This document shows, piece after piece, positions 18,545 to 25,707 of a stretch of DNA of 64,000 nucleotides. Both the position numbers and the translations under genes were made by a program. Positions within the stretch are counted from its first letter, which is position 1. Each line of letters begins with the position of its first letter. A model generated the notes under the pieces. It searched no databases. It was not told where the DNA came from and worked only from the letters and a program-made list of their open reading frames with translations. The stretch comes from Streptomyces zhaozhouensis (lineage in GTDB: Bacteria; Actinomycetota; Actinomycetes; Streptomycetales; Streptomycetaceae). The stretch covers positions 1 to 64,000 of the forward strand of contig NZ_OCNE01000011.1 of assembly GCF_900230195.1 (NCBI RefSeq), given 5' to 3'.

Positions 18545-18934
18545 CTACCCGCCCCCCTCGTTCGCGCCCTCGGCGGGGAGCGGCTGGAGGAACTCCAGGC
18601 GGTTCCCCACCGGGTCGTGGGTGTGGAACCTGCGGTACCCCGGCAGCGCCTCGTCCCGGCGCAGCGCGACGCCGGCGGCGCCCAGCCGCGCGGCCAGCGC
18701 GTCCAGGTCGCTCACCAGCACCCCGGGGTGGGCCTTGGCCGCCGGCCGGAAGCCCTCCTCGACACCCAGGTGCAGCTCGAAGGCGCCGGCCCGGAACCAG
18801 CAGCCGCCCCTGGCCGCCAGCGCGGGCGGCTTCGGCAGCTCGGTCATGCCCAGCACCCCGCCGTAGAAGGCCCGCAGCTCCGGCTCGCTGCCGGCGGGGA
18901 CGGCCAGTTGCACGTGGTGTGGCCCGACGATCAC
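18545..18934 (-). CDS. VOC/glyoxalase-fold protein
   Basis: 129 residues; GTG start with AGGAGG upstream and overlapping the tam stop as GTGA, so translationally coupled to tam. One vicinal-oxygen-chelate domain: HHVQLAVPAGSEPELRAFYGGVLGM, ELHLGV, HPGVLVSDLDALAARL, DPVGNRLEF. The His and Glu (HVQL, ELHL, NRLEF) that bind metal in glyoxalase-type enzymes appear present. Substrate unknown; co-expression with trans-aconitate methyltransferase suggests an oxidative-stress or detoxification role (inference). Confidence 0.8.
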   Translation of the reverse strand: MIVGPHHVQLAVPAGSEPELRAFYGGVLGMTELPKPPALAARGGCWFRAGAFELHLGVEEGFRPAAKAHPGVLVSDLDALAARLGAAGVALRRDEALPGYRRFHTHDPVGNRLEFLQPLPAEGANEGGG

Positions 18935-19749
18935 GGCTTCCTCCTGCCGACGGCGAAGATCCGGCGGAACGGCAGCACCGTGCCGTGCGGGCCCGGCGGG
19001 TAGGCGGCGCGCAGCGCGTCCCGGTAGGTCTCGACGAACGCGGCCAGCTCGTCCGGCTCGTCGTCGAGCGCGGTGATCACCGGGCGGAGCGCGCTGCCGC
19101 GCACCCAGTCCAGCACGGGGTCCTCGCCGGTCAGCCGGTGCAGGTAGGTGGTCTCCCAGACGTCCACCTCGGCGCAGAGCGGGGCCAGCTCCTCCAGGTA
19201 GCGCGCGGGGTCGAGCACCGGCGAGCCGGTGCGCAGCACCCCGGCCAGCCGTTCGCGCCAGCGGGGGCGCCCGGCGATCTCGTGGAGCAGCGCGTGGCTG
19301 GGGGCCGCGAAGTTCCCCGGGACCTGGAGCGCGATGGCCCCGCCGGGCGCCAGCGCCTCGACCCACCCGGCCAGGTGGCGCCAGTGGCCGGGCAGCCACT
19401 GGAGGGCGGCGTTGGAGACGATCAGGTCCGGCGGCTCCGCGGGGAGCCAGCCGGCGAGGTCGGCCTCGACGAAGTCGAGGGAGCCGCCGGCGGGGGCGGC
19501 GACCCGCCGGGCGGCGGCGAGCATCTCGGGCGAGTTGTCATAGCCGGTGACCCGCGCGTCCGGCCAGCGTGCGAAGAGCGTCAGGGTGGGTGCGCCCGGC
19601 CCGCACCCCAGGTCGGCGATCCGGGGCGCCGCCGGCAACGGGGGGACGCGGGCGACGAGTTCGGTCAGGGCGCGGGTGCGGTCCGCGCTGTGCCGCTGGT
19701 ACTGCGCCGGGTCCCAGCGCGGGCCAGGGGCGTCGGCCTTGGTGGTCAT
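18931..19749 (-). CDS. tam: Trans-aconitate 2-methyltransferase
   Basis: 272 residues; ATG with AGGA 8 nt upstream. Transfers a methyl group from SAM to trans-aconitate, removing an aconitase inhibitor that forms from cis-aconitate, especially under oxidative stress. Class I methyltransferase motifs: WDPAQYQRHSADRTRAL at the start (diagnostic of Tam), motif I ADLGCGPGAPT, GYDNSPEMLAAA, FVEADLAGW and VSNAALQWLPGH. Divergently transcribed from a MarR-family gene across ~100 bp of palindromes, exactly the S. coelicolor tam/tamR layout. Confidence 0.92.
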   Translation of the reverse strand: MTTKADAPGPRWDPAQYQRHSADRTRALTELVARVPPLPAAPRIADLGCGPGAPTLTLFARWPDARVTGYDNSPEMLAAARRVAAPAGGSLDFVEADLAGWLPAEPPDLIVSNAALQWLPGHWRHLAGWVEALAPGGAIALQVPGNFAAPSHALLHEIAGRPRWRERLAGVLRTGSPVLDPARYLEELAPLCAEVDVWETTYLHRLTGEDPVLDWVRGSALRPVITALDDEPDELAAFVETYRDALRAAYPPGPHGTVLPFRRIFAVGRRKP

Positions 19750-19772
19750 GGGACGATCCTGAACCCGAAGTA

Positions 19773-19844
19773 TCTTGATGTCAAGAAGCTTCACGACGTG
19801 AAACTCGACGACGTGAGACTTCATGTCGACACAACACCTAGAAT
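19773..19844. promoter_or_regulatory. tam-tamR intergenic operators and promoter
   Basis: Perfect palindrome TCTTGA-TG-TCAAGA (19773-19786) and, 4 bp later, TTCACG-A-CGTGAA (19790-19802); weaker related half-sites follow. TAGAAT (19839-19844) ends 6 nt before the tamR ATG, so the tamR transcript is probably leaderless. TamR of S. coelicolor is known to bind its own divergent promoter and to be released by citrate, cis/trans-aconitate and isocitrate. Confidence 0.7.
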
Positions 19845-19850
19845 GTGCCC

Positions 19851-20342
19851 ATGGAGGACGAGGTAGACCGGCTGGTCGCTGCCTGGCGGCGGGAGCGGCC
19901 CGACCTGGACGTCGAGCCGCTTGAGGTGCTCAGCCGGGTGAGCAGGCTGGCCCGTCACCTGGACCGGGCCCGACGGCAGGCGTTCGCCGAGCACCAGCTG
20001 GAGCCGTGGGAGTTCGACGTCCTGACCGCGCTGCGCCGCGCCGGCGCGCCCTACCAGCTCTCCCCCGGACAGCTGCTCACCCAGACCCTGGTCACCTCGG
20101 GCACCATGACCAACCGCATCGACAGACTCGCGAAGAAGGGGCTGGTCGAACGGCAGCCGGACCCGCTGGACCGGCGTGGCGTCCTCGTCCGGCTGACGGA
20201 GACCGGACGCGACCGCGCCGACAGCGCGCTGGCCGGTCTGCTCGCGCAGGAACGCGCGATCCTGGCCGACCTCACGGACGGGCAACGGCGCGAGCTGGCG
20301 GCCCTGCTGCGGGCCCTGACGGCGCCGTTCGACAATTTCTGA
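19851..20342 (+). CDS. tamR: MarR-family regulator TamR
   Basis: 163 residues from ATG (a GTG two codons upstream is also possible). Winged-helix MarR protein with the long N-terminal helix of the urate-responsive/TamR subgroup (EVDRLVAAWRRERPDLDVEPLEVLSRV), recognition region QLSPGQLLTQTLVTSGTMTNRIDRL and wing KKGLVERQPDPLDRRGVLVRLTETGR. In S. coelicolor this protein represses tam and other TCA-cycle genes and responds to aconitate/citrate. Divergent from tam; palindromes between the two genes fit autoregulation. Confidence 0.85.
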   Translation: MEDEVDRLVAAWRRERPDLDVEPLEVLSRVSRLARHLDRARRQAFAEHQLEPWEFDVLTALRRAGAPYQLSPGQLLTQTLVTSGTMTNRIDRLAKKGLVERQPDPLDRRGVLVRLTETGRDRADSALAGLLAQERAILADLTDGQRRELAALLRALTAPFDNF

Positions 20343-20399
20343 CACCCCACGCCGGGGTGCGCCCGCCCACCCACCTGGCCGGTGGTGACCACCGTGGTC

Positions 20400-20700
20400 G
20401 CCACCGGCACCTGACCGCGAACGCCAACCCCACCCAGGGGGCCCCACCCGTACCTGACCGCGAACGCCAGCCCCACCAAGGGGCGCGGGGAACTGCGCGA
20501 GCGACCCGACGCCGGGGCGAGGACGACCACCCACCCAGCCGGCCAGAACCGCAGTCGCCCGCAGCCCGCCACCGATGCACCGCGCAGTTCCCCGCGCCCC
20601 TCACGGGGCACCTGCCGGCACCTGACCGCGAACGCCAACCCCACCAAGGGACGCGGGAAACTGCGCGAGCGACCCGACGCCGGGGCGCGCCCTGGACGAC
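20400..20700. repeat. Cluster of intergenic repeats (copies 3-5 of the interspersed family)
   Basis: The 383-base gap between tamR and the next gene contains no gene. The phrase ACCTGACCGCGAACGCCA occurs at about 20410, 20453 and 20621, each followed by a CCCCACC(A/C)AGG junction; the last two lead into the GGGGCGCGGGGAACTGCGCG block and a GAGCGACCCGACGCCGGGGCG tail. An inverted copy (CGCGCAGTTCCCCGCGCCCC) lies at 20580-20600, so the cluster can fold into long hairpins and may end both convergent transcripts. Confidence 0.75.
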
Positions 20701-20725
20701 AACGCCCCCGGCCGGCAAGGCCGGG

Positions 20726-21415
20726 TCATTCCGCCGGGGGAATCCCGGCCCGGCGGGCCAACGCGACGGCGGCCAGCGTCGAGTGGACGCCCAGCTTGCC
20801 GAGGACGTTCTGCATGTGGGTGCGGACCGTGTGCGGCGAGAGGTAGAGCCGTTCGGCCACCGCCTTGCGGCCGAGGCCGGCCAACATGCAGCGCAGCACC
20901 TCCAGCTCGCGCGGCGTCAGCGACTCGACCAGCCGCTCCCGTTCGCCCCGGTGCCTGCGGTCCGCCTGGAGTTCGCGGAGCACGCCGGTGAGCAGCGCGG
21001 GCGGCAGATGGGTCTCGCCGTGCAGCACGCCCCTGACGACCCGCAGCAACCGGGCCAGCGAGCTGTCCTTGGCCACCCACCCCCTGGCGTCGGCCGAGAG
21101 CGCGCGCGCCGCGGCCACGGGGTCGTCGGATGCCGCGAGCATGACAGTCCGAAGGGCCGGCAGCGCCTCCGCGACCCAGGCCAGCAGCGCCGGCCCCTCG
21201 GCCGTCGACTCCAGGGCGCCCTCCAGCCCCGCGTCCAACAGCAGCACGCCGAACGGCCGCCCGCCGCCGGCCCGGGTCCGTTCCAACAGCGCTCTGGCCG
21301 CCGGCACCCCGCCGAGCGCCACGGCCTCCACGTCCGCCTCGGCCGCGAGTGCGGTGGCCAGCGACTCGGCGAAGATCCGGTGTTCGTCCACCACCAGCAC
21401 GCGAATGCGGTCCAC
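20726..21415 (-). CDS. Orphan LuxR/NarL-type response regulator
   Basis: 229 residues, GTG start (RIRVLVVDEHRIFAESLATAL). Receiver domain keeps an acidic pair (DE), a possible phospho-acceptor Asp in GVLLLDAGLEG and the Lys of RGWVAKDSS. C-terminal LuxR helix-turn-helix: LTPRELEVLRCMLAGLGRKAVAERLYLSPHTVRTHMQNVLGKLG. No sensor kinase gene is adjacent. Upstream of it, the three gal genes run in the same direction; a similar but more degenerate regulator lies on the far side of the operon. Target unknown. Confidence 0.85.
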   Translation of the reverse strand: MDRIRVLVVDEHRIFAESLATALAAEADVEAVALGGVPAARALLERTRAGGGRPFGVLLLDAGLEGALESTAEGPALLAWVAEALPALRTVMLAASDDPVAAARALSADARGWVAKDSSLARLLRVVRGVLHGETHLPPALLTGVLRELQADRRHRGERERLVESLTPRELEVLRCMLAGLGRKAVAERLYLSPHTVRTHMQNVLGKLGVHSTLAAVALARRAGIPPAE

Positions 21416-21640
21416 CGAAAGCCCCTGGGGTCGAGTCGAAGGGGCGGCTCGGCGGGCACGACACCACGGTCCGCCAGGTGTGGCGCCCCACGGCCGCCGC
21501 CGCGGGGCCCCTCGTCGGACTCGGCGCCGCGCCCACCGTCTCGCCCCCTGAACACACCGGCCCCCACCGGTGCTGGACTCAGCCTACGGCCGGTGCCTCC
21601 CGGCGGAAGGCGTTTCGCCGAACCGGTGCTGTCGGCGCCG

Positions 21641-22777
21641 TCACACCGGCAGTCGGCGGGCGCCCGGCGCGGGGACGGCCTCGAAGATCCGGGGGGCGGC
21701 GAGGCCGGCGCCGGCGAAGGCGTCGGTGACCGCCTTGCCGACCGCCGCGACGGACTCCTCCGGCACCAGCGCGATGGCGGAGCCGCCGAAGCCGCCGCCG
21801 GTCATCCGGGAGCCGAGCGCGCCGGCCGCGTTGGCGGTGTCCACGGCCAGGTCCAACTCGGGGCAGGAGACCTCGAAGTCGTCCCGGAGCGAGGCGTGGC
21901 CCTCCGTCAGCAGCGGCCCGATCTCCCGGGCGCGTCCGGCGTCCAGCAGCGCCACGACCCGGGCCACCCTGCGGTCCTCGGTGACCACGTGCCGCACCCG
22001 GCGGCGCACCGCCTCGTCGTCGATCCGCGCCAGCGCCGCGGCCAGGCCGTCGAACGGCACGTCGCGCAGGAACGGGACGCCCAGCGCCGCCGCGCCCGCC
22101 TCGCACTCCGCGCGCCGCCTGCCGTAGGCGCCGTCGGCGTGCGCGTGCTTGACCCGGGTGTCCACGACCAGCAGCCGCAGCCCCTCGGCCGCCATGTCGA
22201 ACGGCACCTGCCGGCCGCCGAGGTCGCGGGTGTCCAGGTGGAGCACGTGGCCCTCGGCGCAGCTCGCCGACGCCATCTGGTCGAGGATGCCGCAGGGCAT
22301 CCCGACGAAGTCGTTCTCCGCGAGCTGTCCGATCCGCGCCAGCTCGGGGGCCGTCAGCCCCAGCCCGTTCAGGTCGCTGAAGGCGAGGGCGGTGACCACC
22401 TCAAGCGCGGCGGACGAGGAGAGCCCGGCGCCGGTCGGCACCTCGGAGGCGATGAACACGTCGGCGCCGCGCAGCCGGTGGCCGGCGCGCTCCAACGCCC
22501 AGGCGACGCCCGCCGGATAGGCGGCCCAGCCGGGCACCTCGCCGGGGAGCAGCCGGTCCAGGCTCAGCTCCACGACGCGGTCGCCCACGTCCCTGGAACG
22601 CAGCCGCAGCGTGCGGTCGTCGCGTGCGGTGACCGTGGCGACCGCCGAGTGCGGCAGGGCCAGCGGCAGCACGAAGCCCTCGTTGTAGTCGGTGTGCTCG
22701 CCGATCAGGTTGACCCGGCCTGGGGCGCTCCAGGCGCCGTCCGGGGCGACGCCGAACTCCCGCTGGTGATCCGTCAT
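21641..22777 (-). CDS. galK: Galactokinase
   Basis: 378 residues; ATG overlaps the galE stop (ATGA), so translation is coupled. Phosphorylates galactose with ATP, first committed step of the Leloir pathway. GHMP-kinase motifs: APGRVNLIGEHTDYNEG near residue 20, PTGAGLSSSAALE (ATP loop), FVGMPCGILDQ and the C-terminal RMTGGGFGGSAIALV. Third gene of galT-galE-galK. Confidence 0.96.
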   Translation of the reverse strand: MTDHQREFGVAPDGAWSAPGRVNLIGEHTDYNEGFVLPLALPHSAVATVTARDDRTLRLRSRDVGDRVVELSLDRLLPGEVPGWAAYPAGVAWALERAGHRLRGADVFIASEVPTGAGLSSSAALEVVTALAFSDLNGLGLTAPELARIGQLAENDFVGMPCGILDQMASASCAEGHVLHLDTRDLGGRQVPFDMAAEGLRLLVVDTRVKHAHADGAYGRRRAECEAGAAALGVPFLRDVPFDGLAAALARIDDEAVRRRVRHVVTEDRRVARVVALLDAGRAREIGPLLTEGHASLRDDFEVSCPELDLAVDTANAAGALGSRMTGGGFGGSAIALVPEESVAAVGKAVTDAFAGAGLAAPRIFEAVPAPGARRLPV

Positions 22778-23736
22778 GCGCCCGTCTCCTCTCGCTGGGC
22801 GAACGCCCAGGCGTCGGCGATGATTCCGGCCAGCTCCGGGCGGCTGGGACGCCAGCCGAGGCGTTCCCTGGCGCGGTCGGCCGAGGCGACCAGCACGGCG
22901 GGGTCGCCGGCCCTGCGGCCGGCCTCGACCTCGGGGATCGGGTGGCCGGTGACGGCGCGGGCGGCCTCGACGACCTCGCGCACGGAGAAGCCGTTGCCGT
23001 TGCCGAGGTTGCAGACCAGGTGCTCGCCGGGGACGGCGGCGCCGAGCGCCAGCAGGTGGGCCTCGGCCAGGTCGTCGACGTGGATGTAGTCGCGGACGCA
23101 GGTGCCGTCCGCCGTCGGGTAGTCGGTGCCGTAGACGGAGATCGCCGCGCGGCGGCCCTGGGCGACCTGGAGCACGATGGGGATCAGATGGCTCTCCGGG
23201 TCGTGCCGCTCGCCCTGTGCGCCGTGGGCGCCGGCCACGTTGAAGTAGCGCAGCGAGACGGCGGCCAGCCCGTGGGCGACGCACTCGCCGGCGAGCATCT
23301 GGTCGACGGCGAGCTTGCTGGCGCCGTAGGGATTGGTGGGCGCGGTGGGCGCGTCCTCGGTGAGGGGGGAGTTCCTCGGCTCGCCGTAGACGGCCGCGGT
23401 CGAGGAGAAGACCAGGGTGCGCACCCCGGCGGCGCGCATCGCCGACAGCAGCTCGATGGTGCCGCCGACGTTGTTGCGCCAGTACTTCTCCGGGTCCACG
23501 ACGGACTCGCCGACCTGTGAGCAGGCGGCGAAGTGCAGCACCCCGTCGAAGGAGCCGTCCAGCCACTGCGCGGCGTCCTGCACGCGTCCCTCGACGAACT
23601 CGGCGCCGTCGGGCACGCCCGCGCGAAAGCCCGTCGACAGGTCGTCCAGCACCGTCACCCGGTGGCCGGCGTCCAGCAGGTGCGCGGCGACCACCCCGCC
23701 GACGTAGCCGGCTCCGCCCGTGACCAGATACCTCAC
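22774..23736 (-). CDS. galE: UDP-glucose 4-epimerase
   Basis: 320 residues; GTG overlaps the galT stop (GTGA). Interconverts UDP-galactose and UDP-glucose using bound NAD. Extended SDR features: GGAGYVGG (NAD loop) at the N-terminus, FAACSQVGESV, FSSTAAVYGE (catalytic Ser region), NPYGASK (Tyr-x3-Lys) and the RYFNVAGAH segment. Central gene of the gal operon. Confidence 0.96.
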   Translation of the reverse strand: MRYLVTGGAGYVGGVVAAHLLDAGHRVTVLDDLSTGFRAGVPDGAEFVEGRVQDAAQWLDGSFDGVLHFAACSQVGESVVDPEKYWRNNVGGTIELLSAMRAAGVRTLVFSSTAAVYGEPRNSPLTEDAPTAPTNPYGASKLAVDQMLAGECVAHGLAAVSLRYFNVAGAHGAQGERHDPESHLIPIVLQVAQGRRAAISVYGTDYPTADGTCVRDYIHVDDLAEAHLLALGAAVPGEHLVCNLGNGNGFSVREVVEAARAVTGHPIPEVEAGRRAGDPAVLVASADRARERLGWRPSRPELAGIIADAWAFAQREETGA

Positions 23737-24776
23737 TCGCTTGCCACCTCTCGCAGCCGGGCGGCGGCCGCCTCCGGCAGAACATCGCTGACGAACGCTC
23801 CCATGCCGGACTCGGAGCCGGCCAGGAACTTCAACTTGTCGGCGCTCCGCCTGATCGTGAAGATCTCCAGGTGAAGCGCGAAGTCCGACCGGTCGGGCGC
23901 CTCGAACGGCGCCTGGTGCCAACCGGAGATGTACGGGGTCGGCCCGGCGTCGGGCCCGAAGAGCCGGTCGAAGCGGCGCAGCAGCTCCAGGTAGATCCCG
24001 GGGAACTCGGCGCGCTCGGCGTCGTCCAGCTCGCGCAGGTCGGCCACCCGGCGGGCCGGGTAGAGGTGGACCTCGTAGGGCCAGCGGGCGGCGTGCGGGA
24101 CGAACGCGATCCAGTGCGGGGTCTGGAGCACCACGCGGCTGCCGTCGGCGCGTTCGGCCGCGACCTGCTCGTCGAAGAGGTTGCCGCCGGTGCGCCGCCG
24201 GTGCTCTGCGACGGCGCTCATCATCCGCTCGGTGAACGGGGTGACGAACGGGTAGCCGTAGATCTGGCCGTGCGGGTGGGCGAGGGTGACGCCGATCTCG
24301 GCGCCCCGGTTCTCGAAGCAGTAGATCTGCCGGACCCCGGGCAGCCGGGACAGCTCGTCGGTCCTGTCGGTCCAGGCGCTGAGCACCAGCGCGGCCTGCT
24401 CCTCGGTGAGGTCCGCGAAGGAGGCGCCGTGGTCGGAGGTGAAGCAGACCACCTCGCAACGGCCCTGGTCGCCGCCGAAGGAGGGGAAGCGGTTCTCGAA
24501 GACCGCCACCTCGTAGGAGTCGGCCGGTATCTCGCTGAGCCGTTCGCCGACCGTGGGGCAGAGCGGGCACTGGTCGGCCGGGGGGTGGTAGGTGCGGGAC
24601 TGGCGGTGCGCGGCGTAGCCGACGCGCTCGCCGAGCAGCACGTTGTGGCGGATCTCCGAGCGGGACGTCGTCTTGGGCAGGGGCCGGCGGTCGACGGCCG
24701 AACGGTCGGCGCCCCCGACGGCGTCGTAGTAGATCAGCTCACGGCCGTCGGCCAGAAGAGTCGACGTCTTCCGCAC
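23733..24776 (-). CDS. galT: Galactose-1-phosphate uridylyltransferase
   Basis: 347 residues if the GTG giving RKTSTLLADGRELIYYD is used, which fits the start of Streptomyces homologues; however it has only a weak upstream GGGGCGAA, and in-frame ATGs at 24806 and 24824 would add 10 or 16 residues. Moves UMP between UDP-glucose and galactose 1-phosphate. Motifs: zinc-type Cys pair CPLCP, VVCFTSDHGASF, the active-site HPHGQIYGYP, and the late H-x-E-x-F segment ALHLEIFTI. First gene of galTEK, with a promoter upstream containing two CCAACA repeats. Confidence 0.93.
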   Translation of the reverse strand: MRKTSTLLADGRELIYYDAVGGADRSAVDRRPLPKTTSRSEIRHNVLLGERVGYAAHRQSRTYHPPADQCPLCPTVGERLSEIPADSYEVAVFENRFPSFGGDQGRCEVVCFTSDHGASFADLTEEQAALVLSAWTDRTDELSRLPGVRQIYCFENRGAEIGVTLAHPHGQIYGYPFVTPFTERMMSAVAEHRRRTGGNLFDEQVAAERADGSRVVLQTPHWIAFVPHAARWPYEVHLYPARRVADLRELDDAERAEFPGIYLELLRRFDRLFGPDAGPTPYISGWHQAPFEAPDRSDFALHLEIFTIRRSADKLKFLAGSESGMGAFVSDVLPEAAAARLREVASE

Positions 24777-24846
24777 CTCGGCGTTCGCCCCGGTCCATCG
24801 CAGCATCCGCTCTTGCCTCGCCATCCCACGCAGTCCAGCGCACTCC

Positions 24847-24864
24847 CCAACAGAATCCAACATA
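24847..24864 (-). promoter_or_regulatory. gal operon promoter with direct repeats
   Basis: Read on the coding strand, TATGTT (24864-24859) is a -10-like hexamer and overlaps the first of two TGTTGG copies spaced exactly 10 bp (24862-24857 and 24852-24847). Repeats one helical turn apart over the transcription start suggest a repressor site; the regulator is not identified. Confidence 0.4.
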
Positions 24865-24929
24865 AGAATGCAGGTGAGCACAGCTTCGCGTCAATGCCGG
24901 GTGGCGTACGGGCGCGGGAGGAGACGGCC

Positions 24930-25613
24930 TCAGGGGCGCTCGGAGGCGCGGGAGGCGAGTTGGTCGAGCAGGCCGGTGCGGACGGCCAGCGCCGCGGCCT
25001 CCAGTCGGGAGGCCGTGCCGAGCTTGGTGAGCAGTCGCTGCACATGGGTGCGGGCGGTGCTGGGGGCGACGCCCAGGCCGGCGGCTATCCGGCGGGTGTC
25101 CTCGCCCTCGACGATCCTGGCCAGCACGTCGGCCTCCCGCTCGGTGAGGAGCCCGGCCAGCCGGGCCCCCTCGGCGTGCGCGCCGTCCCGGGGGTCCAGC
25201 AGCTCGGCGAACGCCTCCCGCAGCAACCGCGGCGCGACCGCCGCCTCCCCCGCCCTCGCGCGGGCGAGGGCCCGCTCCACGCCCTCGATCCGCTCGTCCT
25301 CGCGGACATAGCCCCGGGCGCCGGCCGCGAAGGCGGCCGCCACGCCCAGCGGGCTGGGCACCGGGCCGAGCACCACCACCGCGCAGCGCGGGAACTCCCG
25401 GCCCAGCCGGCCCACCGGCGCCAGCGCGTCGGGCGCCTCGGGGTCGGCGCAGCCGAAGAGGCAGACCTCGGGCTGCTTGGCCGGCACCAGCTCCACCGCC
25501 CGCGCCGCCGGGGAAGCGGCCCCCAGCACCCGGTGGCCGCGCACCCGCAGCGCCGAGGCCAGCACCTCGGCGACCAGCCTGCGGTCGTCGACCACCACCA
25601 CCCTGAGCGTCAT
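24930..25613 (-). CDS. LuxR-type regulator with a degenerate receiver domain
   Basis: 227 residues; ATG with GGGGAGGGG upstream. The receiver begins VVVVDDRRLVAEVLASAL but at the expected phospho-Asp position reads VCLFGCADPEAP and the conserved Lys is replaced in RGYVREDE, so conventional phosphorylation is unlikely. The DNA-binding end is intact: LLTEREADVLARIVEGEDTRRIAAGLGVAPSTARTHVQRLLTKLG. It transcribes toward the 3' direction away from galT, sharing orientation with the gal genes. Probably an atypical response regulator acting through ligand or protein contacts (inference). Confidence 0.82.
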   Translation of the reverse strand: MTLRVVVVDDRRLVAEVLASALRVRGHRVLGAASPAARAVELVPAKQPEVCLFGCADPEAPDALAPVGRLGREFPRCAVVVLGPVPSPLGVAAAFAAGARGYVREDERIEGVERALARARAGEAAVAPRLLREAFAELLDPRDGAHAEGARLAGLLTEREADVLARIVEGEDTRRIAAGLGVAPSTARTHVQRLLTKLGTASRLEAAALAVRTGLLDQLASRASERP

Positions 25614-25707
25614 CCTCGCCCCTCCCCTGGCCGACCGGGTCCCCGGGCTGACCGCGCCGGCGCCTCGCGCGCCCGCGCGGTCGGGCGCCTCCACGCCAGT
25701 GCGCGGC

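Noticed and set aside
20006..23089. A 1027-codon open frame on the plus strand through the repeats and gal genes
   Set aside because: It crosses tamR, intergenic repeats and the antisense of three real genes; composition is shadow-like.
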